Shown here: positions 1 to 7,059 of the stretch, piece after piece
Numbering within the stretch: the first letter of the stretch is position 1
How the letters are laid out: each line of letters starts with the position of its first letter
Assembly (NCBI GenBank): GCA_018335765.1
Contig: JAGXRU010000134.1
Span: 1 to 14,021 of the forward strand
DNA length: 14,021 nucleotides
Reading direction: 5' to 3'
Origin: Alkaliphilus sp.
Lineage (GTDB): Bacteria > Bacillota > Clostridia > Peptostreptococcales > Thermotaleaceae
Notes under the pieces: model-generated
The model's input: only the letters and a program-made list of their open reading frames with translations
Told to the model about the DNA's origin: nothing
Database searches by the model: none
Position numbers and translations under genes: made by a program

Positions 1-65
1 AAGCTTGGCGGCACTTATCTCCCGCTTATAGAAGCGGGAGTATTAGTAACGCCGCTGAGATAAAT
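1..65 (+). mobile_element. candidate right end of an IS200/IS605 (TnpB-type) element
   Basis: A 9-bp GC-rich stem (19-27 with 32-40, loop ATAG) sits between two further complementary pairs: GCGGC (8-12) with GCCGC (51-55), and TTAT (15-18) with ATAA (60-63). The second pair could extend to 7 bp at the expense of the central stem. The order of arms gives a possible pseudoknot. There is no T-run after the stem, so it is not a normal terminator. Subterminal hairpins of this kind are typical of IS200/IS605 right ends, where they also form the 3' part of the TnpB guide RNA. The assignment rests on general resemblance. No transposase coding sequence lies in the window; it would have to lie before position 1. 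Confidence 0.38.
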
Positions 66-75
66 TTTAATGATA

Positions 76-126
76 AAAGCTGTCTTAAATGATAAAACAA
101 ATCATTTAAGCACAGCTTTATTTTTT
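76..126. terminator. intrinsic terminator, probably bidirectional
   Basis: Two consecutive paired blocks form one long stem: 76-83 with 112-119 (8 bp) and 85-93 with 101-109 (9 bp), with a small internal mismatch (84 against 110-111) and a 7-nt A-rich loop. The plus-strand side is followed by a clean T-run (119-126). On the minus strand the tail is shorter (TTTT, then mixed A/T). It lies just downstream of the minus-strand metalloregulator, which it probably terminates, and it would also stop plus-strand transcription entering from the possible IS element. Confidence 0.75.
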
Positions 127-143
127 ATATTATTAGGAAAGTT

Positions 144-653
144 CTACCTTTGTATTAGTTGTACTAAGATAGGTTTCTCATTGAATTTTATCTTAAAAAT
201 CTCATACCTCTCTTTTACGTCGAGATTTTCTGACAAAAATGCATTTAAAATGTATATATTTTGTAGAGTGCTCAGGCTCACATCATGTTCTATCATTTCT
301 GTATCCTTAAGCCTGGTATCTTCTATTCCAAGATTTTTTAAAAATTCTTCAATAATTTTATGTCTTTCTAACAGAAACTCTCCTATAACCTTTCCCTCTC
401 TTGTAGGCTGTATAATTCCATATTTTTGATACCCTACCAAACCCAATTCCTTTAACTTAAGCACTACCTTAGTAGTTGATGATGGACGAACATTTAATCT
501 CTCTGCCAATTGATTAACCCTAACATATCCTTCTCCTAAGCAAATACGGTAAATCATTTCCAAATAATCTTCCATGCTGGATGTCAATACCTTATTCTCC
601 GCATTTAGCATTTGATATCCACGCACTGTGTGAAATTCCATCTCTTTTTTCAA
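144..653 (-). CDS. DtxR/MntR-family metal-dependent transcriptional regulator
   Basis: The 169-residue product is a metal-activated repressor of the DtxR/MntR family. After about 20 leader residues comes a winged helix-turn-helix (about 24-85, with VRVNQLAERLNV and RPSSTTKVVLKL), then the metal-binding dimerisation domain (about 90-150). Counting from the TTG start, all six ligands known from Bacillus subtilis MntR can be aligned: D29, E32, H98, E119, E122 and H123. This points to an MntR-type Mn/Fe site without the C-terminal SH3 domain of classical DtxR. The start is TTG at 651-653 because a strong GGGGAGGAG lies five bases upstream. ATG codons at 713, 641 and 611 have no well-placed site. 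Its position divergent from feoAB suggests that it controls iron uptake, which is inference; sensing Mn(II) instead is possible. No convincing promoter of its own could be picked out. Confidence 0.88.
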   Translation of the reverse strand: MKKEMEFHTVRGYQMLNAENKVLTSSMEDYLEMIYRICLGEGYVRVNQLAERLNVRPSSTTKVVLKLKELGLVGYQKYGIIQPTREGKVIGEFLLERHKIIEEFLKNLGIEDTRLKDTEMIEHDVSLSTLQNIYILNAFLSENLDVKERYEIFKIKFNEKPILVQLIQR

Positions 654-657
654 GCCT

Positions 658-667
658 ACTCCTCCCC
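658..667 (-). promoter_or_regulatory. strong ribosome binding site fixing a TTG start
   Basis: Read on the minus strand, GGGGAGGAGT ends five bases before TTG (651-653). It is 17 bases from the next in-frame ATG (639-641), too far for normal use. It therefore supports TTG as the start of the metalloregulator. Confidence 0.7.
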
Positions 668-680
668 TTCCTTTTTCAGA

Positions 681-702
681 ATGTTTTTTGTAACAAAAAC
701 AT
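681..702. repeat. 22-bp inverted repeat, candidate operator
   Basis: ATGTTTTT (681-688) and AAAAACAT (695-702) are perfect 8-bp arms around a 6-bp centre. The repeat lies 28 bp upstream of the regulator's TTG start, in its leader or promoter. Length and symmetry suit a dimeric repressor, so autoregulation is possible. An AT-rich hairpin in the mRNA leader is the alternative. It does not match a DtxR or MntR box that I know. Confidence 0.4.
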
Positions 703-724
703 AGAAGCCTCATATCTTAATTAT

Positions 725-753
725 TAGACACGGCAAATAAAGTTTCCTATGAC
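725..753 (+). promoter_or_regulatory. candidate sigma-A promoter of feoAB
   Basis: TAGACA (725-730, 5/6 match to the -35 consensus), a 17-bp spacer, then TATGAC (748-753, 4/6 match to the -10). Transcription would start near 760, about 43 nt before the feoA GTG. The upstream in-frame ATG at 749 would lie inside the -10 box, which argues against it as the translation start. Confidence 0.45.
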
Positions 754-766
754 TAACTTATGCCTA
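748..766. repeat. direct repeat across the feoAB -10 region, candidate operator
   Basis: TATGACTA (748-755) and TATGCCTA (759-766) differ at one base and are 11 bp apart, one helical turn. They cover the proposed -10 box and start site of feoAB, where a repressor would act. Binding by the divergent MntR-like protein is inference. An 8-bp repeat can also arise by chance in AT-rich DNA. Confidence 0.3.
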
Positions 767-802
767 GAATTGAAAAATAATTATTCGAAAGGAGTTTTTT
801 CT

Positions 803-1054
803 GTGAACAAATATTTAATTCCATTAAATCAGTTACCCATAGGCTTCTTCGGCAAAGTCAGAAAACTTACTGCGGACGGAAGTGCTCGTAGAAGAATGTT
901 AGATTTAGGTTTGATAAACGATACAACTGTTGAATCATTGAGAAAAAGTCCTGCGGGGGACCCCATCGCATATGAAATTAGGGGAGCTGTAATAGCCCTT
1001 CGTTCGGAAGAAGCGTCTAAAATTCTTGTTGAATCAATTCAACAACTGGGATAG
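803..1054 (+). CDS. feoA: FeoA, ferrous iron transport accessory protein
   Basis: The product is a small cytosolic SH3-like protein that works with FeoB in Fe(II) uptake. It has 83 residues from the GTG at 803, the usual FeoA length. Family features visible are the RRRMLDLGL segment (about 29-37) and the C-terminal DPIAYEIRGAVIALR beta-strand segment (about 53-67). GTG is chosen because AAAGGAG (788-794) lies eight bases upstream. The longer frame from the ATG at 749 adds an unrelated leader and begins inside the proposed promoter. It is separated from feoB by 14 bp and co-transcribed with it. The exact mechanism of FeoA is not settled in the literature. Confidence 0.93.
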   Translation: MNKYLIPLNQLPIGFFGKVRKLTADGSARRRMLDLGLINDTTVESLRKSPAGDPIAYEIRGAVIALRSEEASKILVESIQQLG

Positions 1055-1068
1055 AGGAGGATTAATGA

Positions 1069-3216
1069 ATGGGTTTGTCAAAACAATCTACGGGGATAAA
1101 TGCTTTAAACGGAATAATTGAAACAAAATCTGAATCCTCCGATGATTTTATAGTCGCACTGGCAGGTAATCCTAACACTGGTAAAAGTACAGTCTTTAAT
1201 AGCCTAACAGGCATGAATCAGCACACAGGAAATTGGGCCGGCAAAACCGTTACCAATGCTACAGGTAAGTTCACATACAAGAATACAAGGTATACCTTGG
1301 TTGATCTGCCAGGAACTTATTCCTTATTAGCTAATTCTATTGAAGAGCAAGTAGCCAGAGATTTTATCTGCTTTGGTAACGCTCATACTACTGTGATTGT
1401 AACAGATGCTACCTGCTTAGAAAGGAATCTTAACTTGGTTCTTCAGATCATGGAGGTTACAGATAAAATTGTCGTATGCGTAAATCTCATGGATGAAGCT
1501 AAAAGAAAAAAAATTAGCATAGACTTAAAAAAATTATCTGACCTATTAGGAGTACCCGTAGTAGGAACCTCTGCCAGAAATGGTAAAGGACTGAAAGAGT
1601 TAAAGGACACAATCGAAAAAGTAGTCCGAGGAGAAATCAAAACAGCTCCAAATAAAGTAGATTATGATGCAATAGTTGAGGACGCTATCAATGAGGTAGT
1701 TCCTTATATTAAGGCTCTGATTGGTGATAAGATTGATAACAGATGGATATCCCTCCGTCTTATTGATGGAGACAATCTGTTATCACAATCCTTGTATTCC
1801 TACCTAAATTGCGATTTATCTAATAATGAAATATTACTGGAAATAATAGAAGAAGTGCACAACAAATTAAGAGATGAAGGTACTACACCAAAAGATTTAC
1901 GTGATCAAATTGTATATAAAATAGTAAAAACCGCCGAAAGCATTAGCAAAGAAGCTATTCTTTCAGAGAATACCGTCCATAATCAAACAGATCGCAAAAT
2001 TGATGATGTCCTGACCTCTAAGCTTTTAGGCATTCCAATTATGATCATCCTTTTGGGAGCTGTTTTCTGGCTCACTATTGTAGGATCTAATATTCCTTCA
2101 TCTATGCTAGCAGATTATTTATTCAGAATTGAAGGATATCTAACCAAATTTTTTGCATGGATTAATACTCCAAAATGGATACATGATATTCTTGTGCTTG
2201 GCATGTACCGTACATTAGCATGGGTTGTTTCAGTGATGTTGCCCCCGATGGCTATTTTCTTCCCACTATTCACCTTTCTGGAAGATTTAGGCTATCTGCC
2301 CAGAGTAGCATTTAACTTGGATCACTATTTCAAAAAAGCATGTGCCCATGGAAAACAGGCATTAACCATGTGTATGGGGTTTGGGTGTAATGCTGCCGGA
2401 ATTATCGCCTGTAGAATTATTGATTCCCCAAGAGAACGGTTAATAGCAACGATTACCAATAACTTCGTGCCATGTAACGGGCGATTCCCCACCTTGATTG
2501 CCCTTGCTAGTATCTTTATCGCCGGAGGTACTGGTGCCTCTAGTTCTTTTGCAGCTGTAGTTTCAGTATTGGCTGTAATAATATTAGGTGTTATGATTAC
2601 ACTTTTTATATCAAAATTATTATCAAAAACAGTTCTAAAAGGATTGCCATCATCCTTTACTATGGAATTGCCTCCCTACAGAAGGCCTCAAGTATTGAGA
2701 ATCATCATCCGTTCTATTTTCGACCGCACCCTGTTCGTATTAGGTCGTGCAATAGTGATTGCCGCCCCTGCAGGAATTGTGATCTGGGGTATGGCTAATG
2801 TTTACGTTGATAATGCCAGCTTGTTGACTCACTGTGCTCAATTTTTAGATCCATTCTCCAATCTCTTGGGAATGGATGGATATATCATGATGGCATTTAT
2901 ATTAGGTCTACCAGCCAATGAAATTGTAATTCCTATTTTAATCATGAGTTATATGTCCAAAGGATCCATGTTAGAGTTGGATAGTTTAGCTCAAATGAGA
3001 CAATTATTTATAGATAATGGCTGGACCTGGCTAACTGCAGTTTGTATGATGCTGTTCTCGTTAAATCACTGGCCTTGCGGCACTACTCTATGGACTATTC
3101 ATAAAGAAACACAAAGCTGGAAATGGACCTGGGTTTCCTTCATTGTACCAACCATAACCGGTATTGTCGTATGTTTTACAGTTGCCCAAGGAGTAAGACT
3201 GCTTGGACTAGTATAG
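1069..3216 (+). CDS. feoB: FeoB, ferrous iron transporter with GTPase domain
   Basis: FeoB is the inner-membrane Fe(II) importer. The 715-residue product has an N-terminal cytosolic G domain: G1 GNPNTGKST (33-41), switch segment TGNWAGKTV (53-61), G3 DLPG (79-82), G4 NLMD (139-142) and G5 TSAR (167-170). A helical GDI-like region follows to about 310, then a polytopic membrane domain from about 320. The membrane part keeps the gate motif CMGFGCN with a following PCNGRFP segment, and the late LPANEIVIP and NHWPCGTT motifs. The switch reads NWAGKTV where many FeoB proteins have NWPGVTV. The start is ATG at 1069 with GAGGAGG eight bases upstream; an ATG four bases earlier is out of frame. No feoC follows; a hairpin comes directly after the stop. 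Confidence 0.97.
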   Translation: MGLSKQSTGINALNGIIETKSESSDDFIVALAGNPNTGKSTVFNSLTGMNQHTGNWAGKTVTNATGKFTYKNTRYTLVDLPGTYSLLANSIEEQVARDFICFGNAHTTVIVTDATCLERNLNLVLQIMEVTDKIVVCVNLMDEAKRKKISIDLKKLSDLLGVPVVGTSARNGKGLKELKDTIEKVVRGEIKTAPNKVDYDAIVEDAINEVVPYIKALIGDKIDNRWISLRLIDGDNLLSQSLYSYLNCDLSNNEILLEIIEEVHNKLRDEGTTPKDLRDQIVYKIVKTAESISKEAILSENTVHNQTDRKIDDVLTSKLLGIPIMIILLGAVFWLTIVGSNIPSSMLADYLFRIEGYLTKFFAWINTPKWIHDILVLGMYRTLAWVVSVMLPPMAIFFPLFTFLEDLGYLPRVAFNLDHYFKKACAHGKQALTMCMGFGCNAAGIIACRIIDSPRERLIATITNNFVPCNGRFPTLIALASIFIAGGTGASSSFAAVVSVLAVIILGVMITLFISKLLSKTVLKGLPSSFTMELPPYRRPQVLRIIIRSIFDRTLFVLGRAIVIAAPAGIVIWGMANVYVDNASLLTHCAQFLDPFSNLLGMDGYIMMAFILGLPANEIVIPILIMSYMSKGSMLELDSLAQMRQLFIDNGWTWLTAVCMMLFSLNHWPCGTTLWTIHKETQSWKWTWVSFIVPTITGIVVCFTVAQGVRLLGLV

Positions 3217-3223
3217 CTGGGCA

Positions 3224-3262
3224 GGGCAAGCAGGGACGATTCTTGCTTGCCCAAGTTTTAGC
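3224..3262 (+). terminator. hairpin terminator after feoB
   Basis: A perfect 9-bp GC-rich stem (GGGCAAGCA 3224-3232 with TGCTTGCCC 3244-3252, 11-nt loop) begins eight bases after the feoB stop. It is followed by AAGTTTTA and a second T-run near 3264, so the tail is imperfect. It occupies the 50-bp gap between convergent feoB and topB. On the minus strand there is no T-tail, so efficient termination of topB by this stem is doubtful. Confidence 0.6.
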
Positions 3263-3266
3263 CCTT

Positions 3267-5603
3267 TTATTCGCCTTTTCCACTTCCACGGGTTACATTC
3301 TTGATTTCTATCGATCCGGTTTTGCTTTCTTTGAATTCTAGAGTTGCCTCGCATTTTTCCATTGTTTGTGGTAACACAATATTCACTTTATCTATTTTAC
3401 CCTTTTCAATTAATTCTTTTATCATTTCACTATTTAAGTCTAATCCATATAACTCCAAAGAGTTTTTCCATAGAGTGAACTTGCATTTTTGTTTCCAGTT
3501 ACTACAGTAGAATGCTTTGCTATTCTCTAAAATAGTTCCAGTCTCACAGGAGATACACTTTCCAAGTTCGGGTTTTTTCGCTCTTTTTTCCCTTGTATCG
3601 TCACTTCTTTTGGCATCATTAGAATGAATAGAAACTGATTTTAATGTATTAGATTTATTGCTGTTCTCCAGTACCTTTTGTGTGTTTGTTCTTATGTATG
3701 ATTCTAGCTTAGCAATATACTCATCCGACTTTATTTCGCCACTGGCAATCATTCCCAGACCCTTTTCCCAACTGGCAGTTAATTCCGGCTTTAGTAGCGT
3801 TGGAATAGTCTCATTTACCACGTCATAAATGGCTTCGCCTAAAGGCATTGGTGCCAATATTTGTGTCTTTTTATTCAATTCAATGTAATAGATTTTCTGT
3901 AATTTATTTAATATCTCAGCTCTTGTGGCACTGGTGCCAATGCCACTTCCTTTTATTTGTTCTCTCAATTCCTCATCTTCAATTAACTTTCCCGCACTTT
4001 CCATTGCCAATATAATTGAACCCGAATTATATCTCTTAGGTGGCGTAGTCTCTGATTCCTTGATCTCAAGCTTCTCAACTTTTACCTTTTGCCCTTTTTT
4101 CAATTTCTTCAATGTTTCTTCTTTTTCAAAATTTGAAACAGCTTCCTTGTTACTATCATTTAATACCTCTAGATATCCTTCTTGTATACATACTTTTGAA
4201 GTAGTAAAAAAACTCTCTGTTTTAATTTTTGTGATAATAGTTAATTGACTAAATATTGCAGGAGGATAAAAGATAGCCAAAAACCGTTTCACTATCATTA
4301 TAAAAGCTTTTTTTTCATAATCGGATAATTTGTTGAAGCTACCCAAGCCTTGTCCTGTAGGTATTATTGCATAATGGTCTGTAATTGCCTTATCATTTAC
4401 ATACTTTGTTTTCTTCAAATCCTTATGCAAGTTTTCATTTAGTATTTTTTGAATAAAGTTGTTAATTTTCTCATCTTCACTATCTAATTTGCATAATTCT
4501 TTCATGTGCGAAATTCCCATTAAATTTGAACCTATTTCTATTGCTACAGCATTTGATAAAACTCTTGCATCTGTTCTTGGGTAAGTAATCATCTTTTTTT
4601 CATATAATTTTTGTGCAATTTTAAGGGTTTCATCTGGGCTTAGTTTTAATTTCTTAGAAAGCTCATTCTGCAATTCAGCTAAGTTATATAGCAAGGGCGG
4701 GTTTTTCGTTTCTTTTTTCTTTTTTACTTCTTCCACTATTGCGGTTAAATCTGCATTATCCTCTCCTAAATAGCTGATGAATTTTTCAGCAGATTTCATT
4801 TCCCTAAAACCTATATCTTTAAATAGTAAAGGAGACATATAAAATTTAGAACTCTCAACAGCCTTCCACTCTCCATCATAATCAATGGATTGCTCAAAGC
4901 TAAAATTGGCTATAATCTTATAGTATGGGGTTTTAACAAAATCTCGGATTTCTCTTTCTCTTTGAACTATCATTCCCAATACACATGTCATAACTCTTCC
5001 CACAGCGATTACAACATACTTTTTTCCTAAATTTTTACTAATGGTTCTCCCATAGCTAAGTGTCAGTAGCCTTGAAAAATTAATTCCCATCAAGTAATCT
5101 TCTTTTGCTCTTAGATATGCTGCATTTCCTAGATTGTCATAATGATTTAGTGGTTTGGCATTCTTAACACCCTTTTTAATTTCTTCTTCTGTCTGGGAAT
5201 CAATCCATACCCTTTTTTTGATTTTGTCTCCCACTTGAACCATTTCATCGACAAGTCTATAAATATATTCACCTTCACGCCCAGAGTCCGTACATACATA
5301 TATAGTTGAAATATCTGTTCTTTTCATTTGCGTCTTAATTACATTGAATTGCTTTTTAACATTTTGAATTACTTCATATTTGTAATTTTGTGGCAAAAAC
5401 GGAAGATCTTTGAGTGACCATTTCTTATATTTTTCATCATATTTTTCCGGATAACTCATGGTTACTAAATGTCCGATACACCATGTCACCACAGCTTCAT
5501 TGGATTCAATAAATCCATCTTTTTTGTTGCCCTTGATATTTAACGCTTTGGCGAATTCCAGTGCAACACTGGGTTTTTCAGTTATATATAATACCTTACT
5601 CAT
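3267..5603 (-). CDS. topB: DNA topoisomerase III (type IA)
   Basis: The 778-residue product is a type IA topoisomerase that cuts one DNA strand through a 5'-phosphotyrosine and can unlink DNA. The Toprim domain (about 1-150) has E9 in ITEKPSVA and CTDSGREGE at 104-112. The nucleophile is Y341 in ITYPRTD. Other family motifs are VGRVMT (201-206), DHYAIIPT (409-416) and GIGTSATRAEI (554-564). A C-terminal ribbon has C683, C686, C700 and C707, one degenerate zinc module, and a weakly similar tail follows. In the Toprim DxDxE motif the second acidic position is G108 in place of D, a change I associate with Gram-positive TopB proteins. The start codon overlaps the stop of the upstream GIY-YIG gene (ATGA, 5600-5603). 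There is no good ribosome site of its own, so translation is probably coupled. Confidence 0.95.
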   Translation of the reverse strand: MSKVLYITEKPSVALEFAKALNIKGNKKDGFIESNEAVVTWCIGHLVTMSYPEKYDEKYKKWSLKDLPFLPQNYKYEVIQNVKKQFNVIKTQMKRTDISTIYVCTDSGREGEYIYRLVDEMVQVGDKIKKRVWIDSQTEEEIKKGVKNAKPLNHYDNLGNAAYLRAKEDYLMGINFSRLLTLSYGRTISKNLGKKYVVIAVGRVMTCVLGMIVQREREIRDFVKTPYYKIIANFSFEQSIDYDGEWKAVESSKFYMSPLLFKDIGFREMKSAEKFISYLGEDNADLTAIVEEVKKKKETKNPPLLYNLAELQNELSKKLKLSPDETLKIAQKLYEKKMITYPRTDARVLSNAVAIEIGSNLMGISHMKELCKLDSEDEKINNFIQKILNENLHKDLKKTKYVNDKAITDHYAIIPTGQGLGSFNKLSDYEKKAFIMIVKRFLAIFYPPAIFSQLTIITKIKTESFFTTSKVCIQEGYLEVLNDSNKEAVSNFEKEETLKKLKKGQKVKVEKLEIKESETTPPKRYNSGSIILAMESAGKLIEDEELREQIKGSGIGTSATRAEILNKLQKIYYIELNKKTQILAPMPLGEAIYDVVNETIPTLLKPELTASWEKGLGMIASGEIKSDEYIAKLESYIRTNTQKVLENSNKSNTLKSVSIHSNDAKRSDDTREKRAKKPELGKCISCETGTILENSKAFYCSNWKQKCKFTLWKNSLELYGLDLNSEMIKELIEKGKIDKVNIVLPQTMEKCEATLEFKESKTGSIEIKNVTRGSGKGE

Positions 5604-5869
5604 CTAATCACATCACTTTCAAACCATTGATTGGATTCTATTAATTTTTCCTTCTCGCTTCTTTCTAATTTCTTTATGTTGCACTCTCGTATCTGTGCCT
5701 CACTACGGGTAGAGCTTTCTTCCAAATAAACCAGCTTGACAGGCAACCTCGCCCTTGTATATTTACCGCCTTTGCCTTTGTTATGAGTGATCAGTCTTTT
5801 ATGGACATCAGTTGTCCAACCAGAATATAAGGTATTATCGGAACATCTTAAAATATAGGTGTAGGGCAT
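5600..5869 (-). CDS. GIY-YIG domain protein, YazA/YhbQ (UPF0213) type
   Basis: The 89-residue product is a stand-alone GIY-YIG nuclease-like domain. Y5-I6 (TYIL) corresponds to the GIY element and Y15-S16-G17 to the YIG element. R25, H29 and E58 fall at the places expected for the catalytic arginine, a histidine and the metal-binding glutamate. This matches the small YazA/YhbQ family, whose biological role is poorly defined; relatives are thought to act in DNA repair. The start is ATG at 5867-5869 with AAAGGAG six bases upstream. An upstream ATG (5906-5908) lies inside the preceding gene and lacks this site. The gene begins 22 bp after the second ChrA gene and overlaps topB by 4 bp, so it is inside one operon and coupled to a topoisomerase. 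Confidence 0.88.
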   Translation of the reverse strand: MPYTYILRCSDNTLYSGWTTDVHKRLITHNKGKGGKYTRARLPVKLVYLEESSTRSEAQIRECNIKKLERSEKEKLIESNQWFESDVIR

Positions 5870-5891
5870 AAACATCTCCTTTGAAAATTCA

Positions 5892-6425
5892 TTATAGTAG
5901 TCCTCCATACATTATCAACCCTAAAACACCTGACAAAACTATTCCCAATATAGGATTTAGCTTAAATTTTACTAAGGCAATGAAAATAATGACTGCTATG
6001 GCAACATCCTTGAAATCTGTGATGGCTGTTTTTCCGACAGAAATTACGGCACTTAACATCAACGCGATAATTGTTGGCCTTATCCCTCTGAAGATAGCCT
6101 TGATTTGGCTCATATTCTTCACTTTCATAAAATACTTCGCTAGGATGGTCATAAGAATAAAGGATACAATCACTATTCCGAGACTTCCTGCCAGAGCACC
6201 TATAAACCCTCCTACCTTGTAGCCAACAAAGGTAGCTGAATTAACTGCTATGGGACCCGGAGTCATCTCTACTATTGCTATGATATCCACCAATTCCTTT
6301 AGGGTAATCCAGCCCTTATTATGTACAATCTCCTGTTCAATAAGGGGAAGCATGGCAAGCCCACCCCCGAAACCAAATGCACCTATTTTCATGAAGGTCA
6401 AGAAAATACTAGCTATCATGTTCAT
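5892..6425 (-). CDS. short-chain ChrA-family transporter, second half
   Basis: The 177-residue product is a CHR-domain membrane protein, one half of a two-gene short-chain ChrA transporter. The N-terminal signature FGFGGGLAMLPL lies at about 17-28, then MTPGPIAVN (54-62), then several hydrophobic segments; about six membrane passes fit the length. Known ChrA members export chromate, but many homologues have no proven substrate, so chromate is a family label here. The ATG at 6423-6425 has AAAGGAG nine bases upstream. The gene overlaps the end of its partner by 17 bp, the usual arrangement for paired half-size CHR proteins that work as a heterodimer. Confidence 0.92.
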   Translation of the reverse strand: MNMIASIFLTFMKIGAFGFGGGLAMLPLIEQEIVHNKGWITLKELVDIIAIVEMTPGPIAVNSATFVGYKVGGFIGALAGSLGIVIVSFILMTILAKYFMKVKNMSQIKAIFRGIRPTIIALMLSAVISVGKTAITDFKDVAIAVIIFIALVKFKLNPILGIVLSGVLGLIMYGGLL

Positions 6426-6969
6426 CTAATACAGCTCCTTTGAACAGCTTATATCCAAGAAGTCCTGAAATAGCAATGATAATAATGGGATTAATTGACA
6501 AAAACACAATGCTTATGGTACTTATTAATATCCATGACATGTTTAGAATATTTCTGGGTATGGAGCTACTGAGCTTATAAACAGCATATAAAATGAGCGC
6601 TACCACAGCAGGTCTGATTCCCCGAAAAACAGATTCTACCATTCTGAACTCTCTTATTTGATCAAAAAATATTGCAATTATCAGTATTATAATTATTGAT
6701 GGCAGTATGGAGCCTAGACATGCCACTAACGCTCCGGTAAAGCCGAATAATCTGTATCCTATGTAGGTGGAACTATTCACAATAAGAGCTCCTGGTACTG
6801 TTTGTGCCAATGCAACAATGTCTAAAAATTCTTCGTTGTCTATCCATTTGTTCTTTTCAACAAATTCCTTCTGGACTAAAGGTATCATAGCATAACCTCC
6901 CCCTAGCGTAAAGGTTCCTATTTTCACTAAGCTAAAAAACATAGCCAACATTTTTCTATAATCCCTCAT
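6409..6969 (-). CDS. short-chain ChrA-family transporter, first half
   Basis: This is the first gene of the four-gene operon: a 186-residue CHR-domain membrane protein related to, but distinct from, the next gene. The signature LGGGYAMIPL is at about 22-31. QTVPGALIVN corresponds to the MTPGPIAVN segment of the partner, and FRGIRPAVVALIL corresponds to FRGIRPTIIALML. The shared motifs show that the two halves are ancient duplicates. The start is ATG at 6967-6969, with AAGGAAGG nine bases upstream. A further in-frame ATG at 7003-7005 lies in the proposed -10 box and is rejected. Substrate is unknown; chromate or another oxyanion is possible. Confidence 0.92.
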   Translation of the reverse strand: MRDYRKMLAMFFSLVKIGTFTLGGGYAMIPLVQKEFVEKNKWIDNEEFLDIVALAQTVPGALIVNSSTYIGYRLFGFTGALVACLGSILPSIIIILIIAIFFDQIREFRMVESVFRGIRPAVVALILYAVYKLSSSIPRNILNMSWILISTISIVFLSINPIIIIAISGLLGYKLFKGAVLDEHDS

Positions 6970-7003
6970 ATTATTATTCCTTCCTTTAATGGACTCTCTA
7001 TGC

Positions 7004-7032
7004 ATTTTATATTATTAAGATTATTCTGTCAA
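7004..7032 (-). promoter_or_regulatory. strong sigma-A promoter of the chrA-chrA-GIY-YIG-topB operon
   Basis: On the minus strand: TTGACA (7027-7032, 6/6), a 17-bp spacer, TAAAAT (7004-7009, 5/6). Transcription would start near 6997, giving a leader of about 28 nt. This is one of the two best promoter matches in the window. Confidence 0.75.
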
Positions 7033-7059
7033 ATAACAGGAGCTTATCGCCAAAATTTA

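Noticed and set aside
70..429. Open plus-strand frame of 119 codons at the left end
   Set aside because: It begins in the terminator stem and runs antisense to the metalloregulator, whose family match is strong. It has no ribosome site and no recognisable domain.
654..713. Upstream ATG (713) as start of the metalloregulator
   Set aside because: The extension would cover the ribosome site and the 22-bp inverted repeat, has no ribosome site of its own, and adds residues unlike the family.
3224..3252. Hairpin after feoB as an efficient terminator for topB as well
   Set aside because: There is no T-tail on the minus strand. I kept it as a feoB terminator only.
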